Counted from the stretch's first letter, positions 47,234-56,774 are shown. The stretch is DNA of 64,000 bases from Saliniradius amylolyticus (GCF_003143555.1 NZ_CP029347.1:1860001-1924000), one strand, 5' to 3'. Numbers and translations are program-made. Notes: a model not told the origin generated them from the letters alone.

Positions 47234-48685
47234 TTAACTTAGGCGGTCGGCATCATCCTCGGCCAGACAAACACAGTTCTTCCCCTGCGCCTTGGCTTTA
47301 TAGAGTGCCTGATCGGCACGCTCTAACCACGCATCGAAACTCTCACCTTTATGCAACTCACTGACCCCAAAGCTACACGTCAGGTCCGGCACGGCGCTAA
47401 ATGTGAAATTATTAATTTCCTGTTTCAAACGAAAGGCGACAAAACGGGCGTTGCTGATATTGGTACCCGGGCACAGCAGGATAAATTCCTCCCCTCCCCA
47501 GCGGCCCACCACATCTACTTCACGGGCCTGTTCTTCTAAAAGCTCGCTGAGTTCCTTGAGCACCTTATCACCGGTATTGTGACCAAACTGATCATTCAGC
47601 TGTTTAAAATCATCAATATCCAGCAATACGATGCTGCAGTCGTTCACATCCCGGCTTTTCAGTTTGACCTGCTCACTAGCAGCCACAATAACCTGTGTGC
47701 GGTTATACAAGCCGGTCAGAGGGTCGTGCACCGACAGGTAGGACAGTTCCTTATTACGATCTTCCAGCTTTGCTCTGAGCGCTTGTAGCTCGGCATTGGT
47801 AGCCGATAGACGTTCATTATACTGACCTAACAAACGGTAGCGGTAGGCCAGGAAAAAAATCAACAACACCAGCGGCAGGCTAATCTGCCAAACCAGATCG
47901 TGATCGGTTTTGTTATACGGTTTTATATGATTCCAACGCTGGTAGATATCAATATGATGCTGTTCGGTAAGCTGTTGAATATTCTGGTTAATGCGCGACA
48001 ATAAATAACTGTACTCTGGTACCACCCCGACTCTGAGAGCATCGTCGAAGCGAGTCCAACCGACAATTCTCAGATTGGTCAGACCTTGTTTCTGGATGCG
48101 ATTATTCACCAGATACATGGAGCCGACATACACATCAAGCTCACCATGCTCGACTTGACGAAGCCCCTCGTCTTCACTGGCCACAGGCACAAAATCAATC
48201 TCCGGGTAGTGAGTCTGGATGTATTCACTGATGCGATATCCCTCCACCGCACCAACTCGATAGTTTTTCGCCGCCGAGAGACTGCCGATCACCGGCAGTT
48301 CAAACCGCGAAACCAACACATTCGCGGCCCGAAGATAGACATCACTGAACTCAAGGTACTGGCTGCGGGCGTCGGTCTTATTGAGCATCAATACAATATG
48401 ACAGTGTCCCTGCTTGGCACGCTTTAGCGTGTCACTCCAACTGGAGGTCGACAACAAACGGGTTTCAGGCAAGCCTTTAAACAACAATTTCCGGTAATCG
48501 GCTGACATGCCCTGATGCTCACCATCAATAATGGCCTCATAAGGCATCCAATCCGGATCGATGCAGTAATTCAGTGTCTGGGGAAGTGTTTCCAGGGAAG
48601 ACGTTTGAGCGGCCGGCGCATGAGCACCGGACATCATTAATAGACAGAGCATGACAGCGGTTATGGCTCTGCGAAATCTCCCCAT
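47234..48685 (-). CDS. Diguanylate cyclase with periplasmic substrate-binding sensor
   Basis: The 483-residue protein has an N-terminal signal segment, a periplasmic SBP_bac_3-like domain (about residues 35-260), one membrane helix (LPLVLLIFFLAYRYRLL), a short coiled coil, and a cytoplasmic GGDEF domain. The active site is intact (GGEEF). An RxxD inhibition site five residues before it (REVD) indicates product feedback. It makes c-di-GMP in response to a small molecule, probably an amino-acid-like ligand bound directly by the sensor. Confidence 0.92.
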   Translation of the reverse strand: MGRFRRAITAVMLCLLMMSGAHAPAAQTSSLETLPQTLNYCIDPDWMPYEAIIDGEHQGMSADYRKLLFKGLPETRLLSTSSWSDTLKRAKQGHCHIVLMLNKTDARSQYLEFSDVYLRAANVLVSRFELPVIGSLSAAKNYRVGAVEGYRISEYIQTHYPEIDFVPVASEDEGLRQVEHGELDVYVGSMYLVNNRIQKQGLTNLRIVGWTRFDDALRVGVVPEYSYLLSRINQNIQQLTEQHHIDIYQRWNHIKPYNKTDHDLVWQISLPLVLLIFFLAYRYRLLGQYNERLSATNAELQALRAKLEDRNKELSYLSVHDPLTGLYNRTQVIVAASEQVKLKSRDVNDCSIVLLDIDDFKQLNDQFGHNTGDKVLKELSELLEEQAREVDVVGRWGGEEFILLCPGTNISNARFVAFRLKQEINNFTFSAVPDLTCSFGVSELHKGESFDAWLERADQALYKAKAQGKNCVCLAEDDADRLS

Positions 48686-48721
48686 TACGCTACCTCTGCT
48701 AACTAAAATCAGGACTTGTAA

Positions 48722-49081
48722 CTATTTATCGGACCAAACCGCCAGCTCATTACCGCTGGGTTCAGTAAAATGAAAGCGACGACCACCGGGAAACTCGAAA
48801 ATAGGCTGGGTGATTTGCCCTCCGCCTCGCTCCACCTCGTGCTGGGTTACTTCAAGTTGTGAACTATAAAGCACAACCAGAGCCGCTCCCTGCTCCGGCC
48901 GTGACGTCTTATCAGCATGGAAGAAGCCACCGTTTACCGTATCACCGCTAAAGGCAGTGTATTGATCACCATAATCAGTAAAATGCCAATCGAATACCTC
49001 CTGAAAAAAGGTCTTCGTCGCTGACAAGTCCTTGGCGGGCCATTCGATATAATTAATCTGTTTAGAAATACAATCAGCCAT
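48722..49081 (-). CDS. VOC (glyoxalase/bleomycin-resistance fold) protein
   Basis: The 119-residue protein has one VOC-type beta-alpha repeat pair: INYIEWPAKDLSATKTFFQEVFDW at the start and FPGGRRFHFTEPSGNELAVWSD at the end. Metal residues are consistent with the group of small enzymes of unknown substrate. Monocistronic, preceded by a 155-base gap in which I see nothing notable. Confidence 0.87.
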   Translation of the reverse strand: MADCISKQINYIEWPAKDLSATKTFFQEVFDWHFTDYGDQYTAFSGDTVNGGFFHADKTSRPEQGAALVVLYSSQLEVTQHEVERGGGQITQPIFEFPGGRRFHFTEPSGNELAVWSDK

Positions 49082-49236
49082 TGTTGAATTCCTGAATGTG
49101 GCGTCTCACAATTGAATAGCGGGCTTAAGGCGTGAACTCATCATCCGGATAAGATGTATCGACCGTCGCCAATATAGCTTAAATCATACGTCGCTATTGT
49201 CTCTGAGTGTAGTCTATTCTGGTGACAAGCGAAGGC

Positions 49237-49692
49237 TCACTGCCTCTGTAGCTGCTCTCGCAGGGATAAATTCACTTTATTTTGCACATTAATCCGATTC
49301 ACCAAGCCAGCAATGATCTGGTCTTTAATCAGTTCTCGAATCCGCGCCGGCAGCATCCGGAAGCTTTCCTTATCGAGCTTTAGTGCTACCACGGTCTCAG
49401 TGGCAATCACGGTTGCACTGCGCGGTTCGTTGCAGATAAACCCCATCTCACCGATAAACTCACCGCCGGTCACGGTGCCAACAAATTGTTGGTGCTGGAA
49501 AACCTGAGCCTCACCCGAGAGCAATACATAGAAAAAAGGCTCATGGGAGCCCTCCACAATCAGACGCTTCTTCGGTCTGAAACTGACAAAGTGCTTAGGC
49601 ATGCTAAGGATATAGTGACGCTCGTCACTGGTCAGCCCGCGAAACAGCGGCAGCCGTGCCAGTATTTCCATGATCCTCACCTGACTAAGCAT
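49237..49692 (-). CDS. Cyclic-nucleotide-binding domain protein
   Basis: The 151-residue protein is a single cNMP-binding (CAP-ED-like) domain. Features are FVSFRPKKRLIVEGSHEPFFYVLLSGEAQVF, the phosphate-binding cassette GGEFIGEMGFICNEPRSATVIA, and a C-terminal helix. There is no DNA-binding domain. The cassette keeps Glu and Arg, so nucleotide binding is likely. It begins three bases after rmuC and is co-transcribed. Confidence 0.87.
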   Translation of the reverse strand: MLSQVRIMEILARLPLFRGLTSDERHYILSMPKHFVSFRPKKRLIVEGSHEPFFYVLLSGEAQVFQHQQFVGTVTGGEFIGEMGFICNEPRSATVIATETVVALKLDKESFRMLPARIRELIKDQIIAGLVNRINVQNKVNLSLREQLQRQ

Positions 49693-49695
49693 AAG

Positions 49696-51141
49696 TTAGT
49701 CCTCTTCAACGCTGGCATCAGACGTCAGTTGCGAACTCAACTTCTTACTGGGCTGGATCCCCATCTGCTTGAAGCTCTCCACCTGCCTGACAAGATTTCC
49801 CCGGCCACTACTAAGCTTATTCATGGCTTGTTCGTAACGCTTATTCACCGTTTGTAGGCTGGTTCCTACTCCCTCCAAATCCTGGGTAAAGCCGACAAAT
49901 TTGTCGTACAGCTTAGCCGCCTTAGCGGCGATGTCCTGAGCGTTCTGATTCTGGTATTCATACTGCCAGATATTATTAATAGTACGCAGCGCCACCAGCA
50001 AGTTTGTCGGACTGACCAGCATGATGTTGTTATCCAGTGCCAGTTTGATGAGATCCGGGGCCTCATCAATGGCAAGCAAGAACGCGGGCTCCACCGGCAC
50101 AAACATCAAAATGTAATCCAGCGTCTTAACGCCTTTCAGATTCTGGTAATCCTTGCGGCCCAGTTGCTTAATATGAGTGCGCAGGGAATCCACATGCTCT
50201 TTAAGCGCACTGACCCGGTCAGTATCCTGGTCGCTGTTAAAATAGCGTTCATAGGCCGACAGAGACACCTTAGAGTCGATGATGACCTGTTTTTCATTGG
50301 GCAGGTGCACCAACACGTCGGGCTTGAAGGCCTTACCGTCATCGTCCCGATAGTGTCCCTGCGTTTCGTATTCATGCCCTTCGCGTAAACCGGATTCGCT
50401 GAGGATTTTTTCCAGTACCACCTCACCCCAGTTACCCTGCTGCTTATTGTCGCCTTTTAGCGCCCGGGTGAGATTGGCAGCGTCTTCGGTAATTTGACGA
50501 TTGAGCTCCTTCAGGCTCAGGATTTCGGTTTTCAGAGACGCACGCTCCTGCCCCTCTTTTACGTACTGGTCGTTAACCTGTTTCTTGAAGCCGTCGATTT
50601 GTTCTTTAAGCGGGTTGAGCAAGGCACTCAATCGTTCTTTGGAGCTTTCACTGAACTTCTCTGTCTTCTGCTCAAAAATGCGGTTCGCCAGATTCTCGAA
50701 CTGTTCCTTCAAGCGCGCCTCGCTGTCCTGTAACACCTTAAGCTTTTCTTCCTGACTCTGCTGAGCCTCTTCGAAGCGAGCGGCCTGCGATTCATACTGG
50801 GTTCGCAGTTCACCGAGCTGTTGACTGGTCTGTTGCCACTTCTGCTGCCATTCATGGGCGTCTTGCTTGAGCTCCGCTACACGCTTGGCGTCTTGTTTGG
50901 CCTCGCCCAACTGGGCGTGTAACTGCAGTTCAGTTTGTCGCTGCTGCTCGAGCTTCTCGGTTTGATTCTCGAGTTGCTGCTGTGTCTGTTCCAGCTGTAA
51001 CTGCTGCTGCTGACATTGCTGCACCGCTTCATCGAGTTGCGACTGCAATTGGCGCTTGCCATACAACAAACCGCCAAGCCCGGTCAGGACCGAAGCTGCA
51101 GCCAGTACAATCCACTCCAGTTGGGTTAGATCCAAAGTCAT
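49696..51141 (-). CDS. rmuC: DNA recombination protein RmuC
   Basis: The 481-residue protein has an N-terminal membrane helix (WIVLAAASVLTGLGGLLYG), a long Gln-rich coiled coil (about 25-190) and the conserved C-terminal RmuC domain (NWGEVVLEKILSESGLREG, KPDVLVHLPNEKQVIIDSKVSL). This nuclease-like domain limits inversions at short repeats in E. coli; the biochemical activity is not established. It follows fumarase by about 100 bases containing a GC hairpin and precedes the cNMP gene. Confidence 0.94.
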   Translation of the reverse strand: MTLDLTQLEWIVLAAASVLTGLGGLLYGKRQLQSQLDEAVQQCQQQQLQLEQTQQQLENQTEKLEQQRQTELQLHAQLGEAKQDAKRVAELKQDAHEWQQKWQQTSQQLGELRTQYESQAARFEEAQQSQEEKLKVLQDSEARLKEQFENLANRIFEQKTEKFSESSKERLSALLNPLKEQIDGFKKQVNDQYVKEGQERASLKTEILSLKELNRQITEDAANLTRALKGDNKQQGNWGEVVLEKILSESGLREGHEYETQGHYRDDDGKAFKPDVLVHLPNEKQVIIDSKVSLSAYERYFNSDQDTDRVSALKEHVDSLRTHIKQLGRKDYQNLKGVKTLDYILMFVPVEPAFLLAIDEAPDLIKLALDNNIMLVSPTNLLVALRTINNIWQYEYQNQNAQDIAAKAAKLYDKFVGFTQDLEGVGTSLQTVNKRYEQAMNKLSSGRGNLVRQVESFKQMGIQPSKKLSSQLTSDASVEED

Positions 51142-51182
51142 CTTTTAAGGGTTCCTTAAATCGTGCTCAGCATTCAACGACA

Positions 51183-51207
51183 ACGGGGCGCCCGTTGGAC
51201 GCCCCGT
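51183..51207 (-). terminator. Hairpin between fumarase and rmuC
   Basis: ACGGGGCG and CGCCCCGT form an eight-pair stem. No T-run follows; it is possibly a partial terminator. Confidence 0.55.
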
Positions 51208-51239
51208 CAGATTACAGCAATACGGACAGAGCCACCGGC

Positions 51240-52769
51240 TTAGTTTTCGAGGCTCTTTTCCAGATCTTCGATTTTTGCCTTCCAGATAGCCGGACCCGTT
51301 TCATGAGCATTGGCTCCTGTGCTGTCCACCGCAACAGTGACCGGCATATCTTCCACCTCGAACTCGTAGATGGCTTCCATCCCCAGATCTTCAAAGGCCA
51401 CCACACGAGACTTCTTAATGGCTTTAGAGACCAGATAGGCCGCACCACCCACCGCCATCAGATAGACCGACTTGTGTTTAGCAATACTATCCACGGTCGC
51501 AGGGCCACGCTCGGCTTTACCAATCATGCCAATAAGACCGGTTTGCTCCAGCATCATATCGGTGAATTTATCCATACGCGTAGCGGTCGTAGGGCCGGCC
51601 GGGCCGACCACTTCGTCGCCCACGGCATCCACCGGTCCCACGTAATAAATAAAGCGGTTGGTAAGATCGACGCCTTCCGGCAAGCCTTCACCACTTTGCA
51701 GCATACTCTGTATGCGTTTATGGGCTGCATCCCGGCCAGTGAGCATCTTCCCGGACAGCAGTACGGTTTCGCCCACTTTCCAATCCTGAATGTCCTCTTT
51801 GGTAACCTCATCCAGGTTCACCCGACGGGTGTTTTCGCCCACTTCCCAGGTCACTTCCGGCCAGTCTTCCAACTTGGGCGGTTGTAAATCCGCCGCGCCC
51901 GAGCCATCCAAGGTGAAGTGCGCGTGGCGGGTAGCGGCGCAGTTGGGGATCATCACTACCGGCTTAGACGCCGCGTGCGTAGGCAGAGACTTTATTTTCA
52001 CATCGACGACCGTAGTCAGACCGCCCAGACCCTGAGCGCCGATGCCTAGCTTGTTCACCTTTTCAAAGATGTCCAGGCGCAACTTTTCTTCTGTCGTCTG
52101 TGGGCCGCGTTCCATCAACTCCTGAATATCCACCGGATCCATCAGGCTTTCTTTGGCTAATACACCGGCTTTTTCAGCCGTACCGCCAATGCCAATCCCC
52201 AACATACCCGGTGGACACCACCCCGCCCCCATAGTCGGCAAGGTTTTCACCACCCATTCTGCGATGTCATCGCTGGGGTTGAGCATGGCCATCTTGGATT
52301 TGTTTTCCGAGCCGCCGCCTTTCGCCGCGATCATGACCTCAATCTTATCGCCCGGCACCATATCCAGGTGCACCACCGCCGGGGTATTGTCTTTCGTATT
52401 CTTACGCGCACCAGCCGGATCCTCAACGATAGACGCCCGCAGTGGGTTGTCGGCGTTGGTATAGGCGCGGCGTGTGCCTTCATCGACCATCTGCTGGACC
52501 GTCATATCGGTTTTATCCCACTGCACCTGCATGCCAATTTTGACAAAGCAGGTAACAATGCCCGTATCCTGACACAGAGGGCGATGGCCTTCGGCCGACA
52601 TCCGGGAATTAATCAGAATCTGCGCCATGGCGTCTTTGGCGGCCTGGCTTTGCTCCTTGTTATAGGCTTCTTCGACTGCCTTAACATAATCCAGAGGGTG
52701 GTAATAGGAGATAAACTGCAATGCATCTTCGATGCTGTCGATAAAGTCCTGCTGACGAATAACGGTCAT
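51240..52769 (-). CDS. Fumarate hydratase class I (iron-sulfur)
   Basis: The 509-residue enzyme interconverts fumarate and malate in the TCA cycle. Cys ligands for the 4Fe-4S cluster are in CQDTGIV, in GAGWCPPGM and in MIPNCAATRHAHFTLDGSG. The N-terminal alpha domain and C-terminal beta domain are fused as in E. coli FumA/FumB. It starts at the ATG at 52769 with a GGGG-containing site upstream. The intergenic region to divergent pabB is 142 bases. This class I enzyme is oxygen-labile; a class II enzyme was not seen in the window. Confidence 0.96.
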   Translation of the reverse strand: MTVIRQQDFIDSIEDALQFISYYHPLDYVKAVEEAYNKEQSQAAKDAMAQILINSRMSAEGHRPLCQDTGIVTCFVKIGMQVQWDKTDMTVQQMVDEGTRRAYTNADNPLRASIVEDPAGARKNTKDNTPAVVHLDMVPGDKIEVMIAAKGGGSENKSKMAMLNPSDDIAEWVVKTLPTMGAGWCPPGMLGIGIGGTAEKAGVLAKESLMDPVDIQELMERGPQTTEEKLRLDIFEKVNKLGIGAQGLGGLTTVVDVKIKSLPTHAASKPVVMIPNCAATRHAHFTLDGSGAADLQPPKLEDWPEVTWEVGENTRRVNLDEVTKEDIQDWKVGETVLLSGKMLTGRDAAHKRIQSMLQSGEGLPEGVDLTNRFIYYVGPVDAVGDEVVGPAGPTTATRMDKFTDMMLEQTGLIGMIGKAERGPATVDSIAKHKSVYLMAVGGAAYLVSKAIKKSRVVAFEDLGMEAIYEFEVEDMPVTVAVDSTGANAHETGPAIWKAKIEDLEKSLEN

Positions 52770-52911
52770 AATTACCCCGAAAATGTGAATCGTGCTGTAC
52801 AATAACCGGGCGGTTAATGCGCCAGGCACTGTGGTCTTTTTAAAGTTGCAGTATGATACCCCGACATTGAGTGCGGATTAAAGTCATTCCCCAATAACCA
52901 GCGATGATCTC

Positions 52912-54303
52912 ATGAGCCAACCCATCACCCTGACCGAATTGGACATTGCCCCGAGTAAGGACATGACCGAGCTCTTTGCTCATTATCAGGCAAGTGCCTG
53001 GGCCATGTTGCTGGATGCCTCCGGCGCCGAGCACAGCAATGCTGACTTCGATATTATGGTTGCCCAGCCCATTGCCACTCTCATAACCCGGGGTGACCAT
53101 ACCCACATTGAGCATCCTGACGGACACTGTACCAGTGAGGCAGACCCTTTAACCCTGCTTAAGGACTGGCAACAAAAATTGCTGGGCCAACAGGCGTCCT
53201 TCGGGGACTTACCCTTTATCGGCGGCGCAGTAGGTTTTTGGGGCTACGATCTGGGACGACGGTTTGAACAGTTACCCTGTCAGTCAAAAGACGACTATCA
53301 AACTCCGGATATGGCGGTGGGTTTGTATAGCTGGGCCGTGCTGAAAGACAAGCGGGCCGGATGCTGGTACCTGATTCGTCACGAGAGTTATGACGCCCCC
53401 GACCCGGGTCATTTGACCACGTTGGCTAACCAAACAGCCGAACAAAACACACCGTTCAGCCTTACTCAGCCTTGGCAGTCTAATATGACTGAGGCCGAGT
53501 ACAAGAAAAAGCTTAACCGCATTCACGACTATCTGCTCAGCGGTGACTGCTATCAGGTCAACCTGGCTCAGCGCTTTACCAGCGCTTATCGAGGCGATGA
53601 ATGGCAGGCCTACCTGAAGCTCCGACAAGCTAACCAAGCGCCGTTCTCGGCATTTATTCGTCTGGAGAACGCCAGCATTGCCAGTATTTCACCAGAGCGT
53701 TTTCTATCGGTTCACTCCAGTGGCAAGGTGCAAACCAAGCCCATTAAAGGCACCCGTCCGCGCTTTACCGATATGGCGCAGGATTTAGCCAGTGCCAATG
53801 AACTGAGCCAGGCACCAAAGGATCGCGCCGAGAACCTGATGATTGTGGATTTGCTACGTAACGATATCAGCAAACAGTGCCAGCCGGGCTCAGTGAGTGT
53901 GCCAGAATTGTTTGCCATCGAAAGTTTTCCGGCGGTGCATCACCTGGTTTCCACCATTGAGGGGCAGTTGGAAGACAATGCCTGCCCGCTGGATTTATTG
54001 CGAGGGGCCTTTCCCGGCGGCTCTATTACCGGCGCACCCAAGATTCGGGCTATGGAGATCATCGACGAGCTTGAACCTCACCGACGCAATATCTACTGTG
54101 GCAGCATTGGCTATTATTCTCTGTGCGGGCGTATGGACACCAGTATTTGCATCCGAACCCTGCTATGTGAGCAGGGCAAGATTCACTGCTGGGCCGGTGG
54201 TGGTATTGTACTGGACTCTCAGCCCGACGAAGAATACGCAGAAACTTATCATAAGGTGAATAAGATCCTACCGGTCCTAAGCGGGGAGGCTGGCGTTGAA
54301 TAA
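52912..54303 (+). CDS. pabB: Aminodeoxychorismate synthase component I
   Basis: The 463-residue protein converts chorismate to 4-amino-4-deoxychorismate with PabA in folate synthesis. It has the chorismate-binding domain with KTKPIKGTRPRF, the catalytic-type segment GGSITGAPKIRAMEIIDELEP and RTLLCEQGKIHCWAGGGIVLDS. PIKGT is the landmark for PabB versus anthranilate synthase (TrpE has PIAGT). It overlaps the following nudL gene by 8 bases. Confidence 0.93.
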   Translation: MSQPITLTELDIAPSKDMTELFAHYQASAWAMLLDASGAEHSNADFDIMVAQPIATLITRGDHTHIEHPDGHCTSEADPLTLLKDWQQKLLGQQASFGDLPFIGGAVGFWGYDLGRRFEQLPCQSKDDYQTPDMAVGLYSWAVLKDKRAGCWYLIRHESYDAPDPGHLTTLANQTAEQNTPFSLTQPWQSNMTEAEYKKKLNRIHDYLLSGDCYQVNLAQRFTSAYRGDEWQAYLKLRQANQAPFSAFIRLENASIASISPERFLSVHSSGKVQTKPIKGTRPRFTDMAQDLASANELSQAPKDRAENLMIVDLLRNDISKQCQPGSVSVPELFAIESFPAVHHLVSTIEGQLEDNACPLDLLRGAFPGGSITGAPKIRAMEIIDELEPHRRNIYCGSIGYYSLCGRMDTSICIRTLLCEQGKIHCWAGGGIVLDSQPDEEYAETYHKVNKILPVLSGEAGVE

Positions 54304-54865
54304 GCAGACTTTTCTGCAGCGGTTTTATCATAAGCAGCCGGTTCATCGGGAGAGAGATTTTCCTCTGCCGAAGCCCGGTCGTCCCGCTGCCGTGCTTATT
54401 CCCATTGTTGAGCGTCCACGGCTGAGCATCATTTTGACGCGGCGGGCGGCACATCTAAAGCATCATGCCAGTCAGATCAGCTTTCCCGGCGGACGCTTCG
54501 AAGCGACCGATCGCAACCTGCAACACACCTCCTTAAGAGAAACCGAAGAAGAAATTGGCCTCAGTCCAAGCAAAGTGCGAGTGTTAGGCCAGCTACCGCC
54601 TTACCGGACCATCAGCGGTTATCAGGTAGTCCCCTTCGTAGGGCTGGTCAAACCACCCTTTGAGTTGGAAAAAGATCCCAATGAAGTCGAGAGCATCTTC
54701 GAAGTCCCGCTGGAGTACGTTATGGATCTCACTAATCATCATCCCCATTGGATTGAGCGAGGCAGTGACCGGCACACCGTCTACTTTATTCCTTGGAAGA
54801 ACACCGCCATCTGGGGCGCCACCGCCGCTTTTATCCGCAACCTGGCTCACCACCTCGCCGACTAA
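54296..54865 (+). CDS. nudL: CoA pyrophosphatase (Nudix)
   Basis: The 189-residue Nudix hydrolase has GGRFEATDRNLQHTSLRE leading into TEEEIGL, the NudL-type Nudix box, and LPPYRTISGYQVVPFVG after it. It cleaves CoA and related nucleotides to ADP-type and 4'-phosphopantetheine products. The start is TTG at 54296 with a strong GGGGAGG seven to eight bases upstream, overlapping pabB. No ATG nearby is as well placed. The pabB-nudL pair is conserved in gammaproteobacteria. Confidence 0.9.
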   Translation: MNKQTFLQRFYHKQPVHRERDFPLPKPGRPAAVLIPIVERPRLSIILTRRAAHLKHHASQISFPGGRFEATDRNLQHTSLRETEEEIGLSPSKVRVLGQLPPYRTISGYQVVPFVGLVKPPFELEKDPNEVESIFEVPLEYVMDLTNHHPHWIERGSDRHTVYFIPWKNTAIWGATAAFIRNLAHHLAD

Positions 54866-54983
54866 CCTGAAAAGAAAACTTTACAGTTGCACGCTCTTCC
54901 GGCTGCAAAAAGTTATCCGACTTGTCTGAACAAGTGCAATCACGCATAGTAGCGCGCCAAAAGTACTCTACACTAAAAAAACT

Positions 54984-56357
54984 ATGATCAGCGTATTCGA
55001 CATGTTCAGCATCGGCATTGGCCCGTCCAGTTCCCATACGGTTGGTCCCATGCGTGCCGCCAAGGCGTTTATTCAGGATCTTAAAGCTCAGGAACTATTC
55101 CAGCGCACCGATAAGGTGAAGGCGGAGTTGTGTGGTTCACTCGGCCAAACCGGTAAAGGACACGGCACCGGTAAGGCAGTGATCCTTGGCCTGTTAGGTC
55201 ATGATCCGGAAACCGTGGATGTGGATCAGGTGGATGCCATGCTTGAAGAGGTAGAAGACAGCCAGACGTTGTCGTTGGGTGGTGAGAAATCGATTCGCTT
55301 TCCACGACAGGGCGCCATCGTATTTCACCGCCGTAAGACCCTGAAATTGCACGCCAATGGCTTGATTCTCCATGCTTATGCGGGAGACGAGCTGCTTTTC
55401 AGCCAGACCTACTACTCCATCGGCGGCGGCTTTATCATTAAAGAAGAAGACTTTGAGGATGAGAAGGTCACGGCTTTGAAACACGCCGAAAAGCCCGTGC
55501 CATTTCCCTTTGAAACCGCTGCTGAACTGGTCGGTCACTGTAAAGATAACGGCATGCGCGTCAGTTCACTGATGCTCAAAAACGAGCAAGTCTTCCAGCC
55601 CGAATCTGAGGTGCGCCAAAAACTGGCTGAGATCTGGCAAGTGATGCACGCGTGCATCAACAAGGGTTGTAACACCGAAGGTATTTTGCCTGGCGGGCTC
55701 AAGGTCCGCCGGCGCGCGCCGGATCTATTCCGCCGCCTGCAAAACGAGAAAAATGGCGATGCTATGGCCGCTATGGACTGGGTTAACCTCTACGCGCTGG
55801 CGGTTAACGAAGAAAATGCCGCCGGTAGCCGGGTAGTGACCGCGCCCACCAATGGTGCGGCAGGCATCATTCCGGCTGTACTGTGCTATTACCACAACTT
55901 CGTGCGCCCGGTGGACGACGATACCGCTTGTCGTTATCTGCTCACCGCTGCCGCCATCGGTATACTGTACAAGAAAAACGCTTCCATTTCCGGCGCCGAG
56001 GTAGGCTGTCAGGGAGAAGTGGGCGTGGCCTGCTCCATGGCTGCCGGAGCCCTGACCGAAATACTCGGCGGTAGTGTACTAGCGGTGGAAAACGCCGCCG
56101 AAATCGGCATGGAGCATAATCTGGGCCTGACCTGCGACCCCGTAGGTGGTCTGGTGCAGGTGCCTTGCATAGAGCGCAATGCCATGGGCGCCATCAAAGC
56201 TATTAATGCGTCAAGACTTGCTCTGCGCGGGTCCGGCGAACACAAAGTCTCACTGGATAAGGTCATCAAGACCATGTGGGACACCGGCAACGATATGAAG
56301 TCTAAGTATAAAGAAACGGCGAGAGGTGGTTTAGCGGTTAACATTATCGAATGTTAA
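54984..56357 (+). CDS. sdaA: L-serine ammonia-lyase
   Basis: The 457-residue enzyme deaminates serine to pyruvate. Cys ligands of the 4Fe-4S cluster are in [12 protein letters not shown] and TCDPVGG...QVPCIER. The N-terminal domain begins [19 protein letters not shown], and the C-terminus reads [13 protein letters not shown], where the terminal Cys occupies the active site in known structures. The 3' end (last 14 codons) occurs twice more downstream in synonymous versions, so this locus has been subject to recombination. Confidence 0.97.
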   Translation: MISVFDMFSIGIGPSSSHTVGPMRAAKAFIQDLKAQELFQRTDKVKAELCGSLGQTGKGHGTGKAVILGLLGHDPETVDVDQVDAMLEEVEDSQTLSLGGEKSIRFPRQGAIVFHRRKTLKLHANGLILHAYAGDELLFSQTYYSIGGGFIIKEEDFEDEKVTALKHAEKPVPFPFETAAELVGHCKDNGMRVSSLMLKNEQVFQPESEVRQKLAEIWQVMHACINKGCNTEGILPGGLKVRRRAPDLFRRLQNEKNGDAMAAMDWVNLYALAVNEENAAGSRVVTAPTNGAAGIIPAVLCYYHNFVRPVDDDTACRYLLTAAAIGILYKKNASISGAEVGCQGEVGVACSMAAGALTEILGGSVLAVENAAEIGMEHNLGLTCDPVGGLVQVPCIERNAMGAIKAINASRLALRGSGEHKVSLDKVIKTMWDTGNDMKSKYKETARGGLAVNIIEC

Positions 56358-56400
56358 CCCAACCTCGAGCCGCTTCTTTACCGAACATGGAGGTTCGGCC
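56316..56400 (+). repeat. sdaA 3'-end repeat, copy 1 (functional gene end plus hairpin)
   Basis: The in-place gene end encodes [13 protein letters not shown] and is followed by AGCCGCTTCTTTACCGAAC and the hairpin CCGAAC/GTTCGG (56381-56386, 56393-56398). It defines the reference for the two downstream copies. Confidence 0.85.
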
Positions 56401-56416
56401 ATGGGATTGAAGCCAA

Positions 56417-56434
56417 GCAAAATCACACTTTTGC
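56417..56434. repeat. GCAAAA-TTTTGC inverted repeat in the spacer of copy 2
   Basis: GCAAAATCACACTTTTGC is a perfect six-pair inverted repeat about 70 bases ahead of the second sdaA 3' end. The spacer of copy 3 carries the related AGCAAAACCACGTTTTTACG. Confidence 0.5.
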
Positions 56435-56493
56435 GCTGGCTGAAAACCCATGAACATGGCGATAAGCAGGATGCGCATCGCCAGAAAACAATC

Positions 56494-56604
56494 AACGGCG
56501 AGAGGTGGTCTGGCGGTCAACATCATTGAATGCTAAACACCTCCTCGGGTTTCGGTTTTATCTGTGAGTAAAGCCGTTTCTTTCCCTGACCACGGACGGT
56601 CAGG
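56494..56604 (+). repeat. sdaA 3'-end repeat, copy 2 (synonymous version)
   Basis: Codons again encode [13 protein letters not shown] and a stop, with changes such as tta to ctg, gtt to gtc and tgt to tgc. A hairpin CCTGACC/GGTCAGG follows (56585-56591, 56598-56604), in which both arms have changed together compared with copies 1 and 3. Confidence 0.8.
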
Positions 56605-56699
56605 CGACGACCTGTTAAGCAGCAAAACCACGTTTTTACGCCCGCAACAGGTTGCCGGAGAAAGGCGCACAGCCGGACGCGGAGCGCCTAAAAACAGTC

Positions 56700-56774
56700 A
56701 ACGGCTCGTGGAGGCTTGGCCGTTAACATTATCGAATGTTAAAGCCGTTTCTTTACCGAACACGGAGGTTCGGT
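56700..56774 (+). repeat. sdaA 3'-end repeat, copy 3 (synonymous version)
   Basis: The same 13 residues plus stop are encoded with another set of synonymous codons (gct cgt gga ggc ttg gcc). The 21 bases 56722-56742 are identical to 56337-56357 in sdaA. The hairpin ACCGAAC/GTTCGGT (56755-56761, 56768-56774) follows. No gene is evident between 56358 and 56910 apart from these repeats. Confidence 0.85.
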
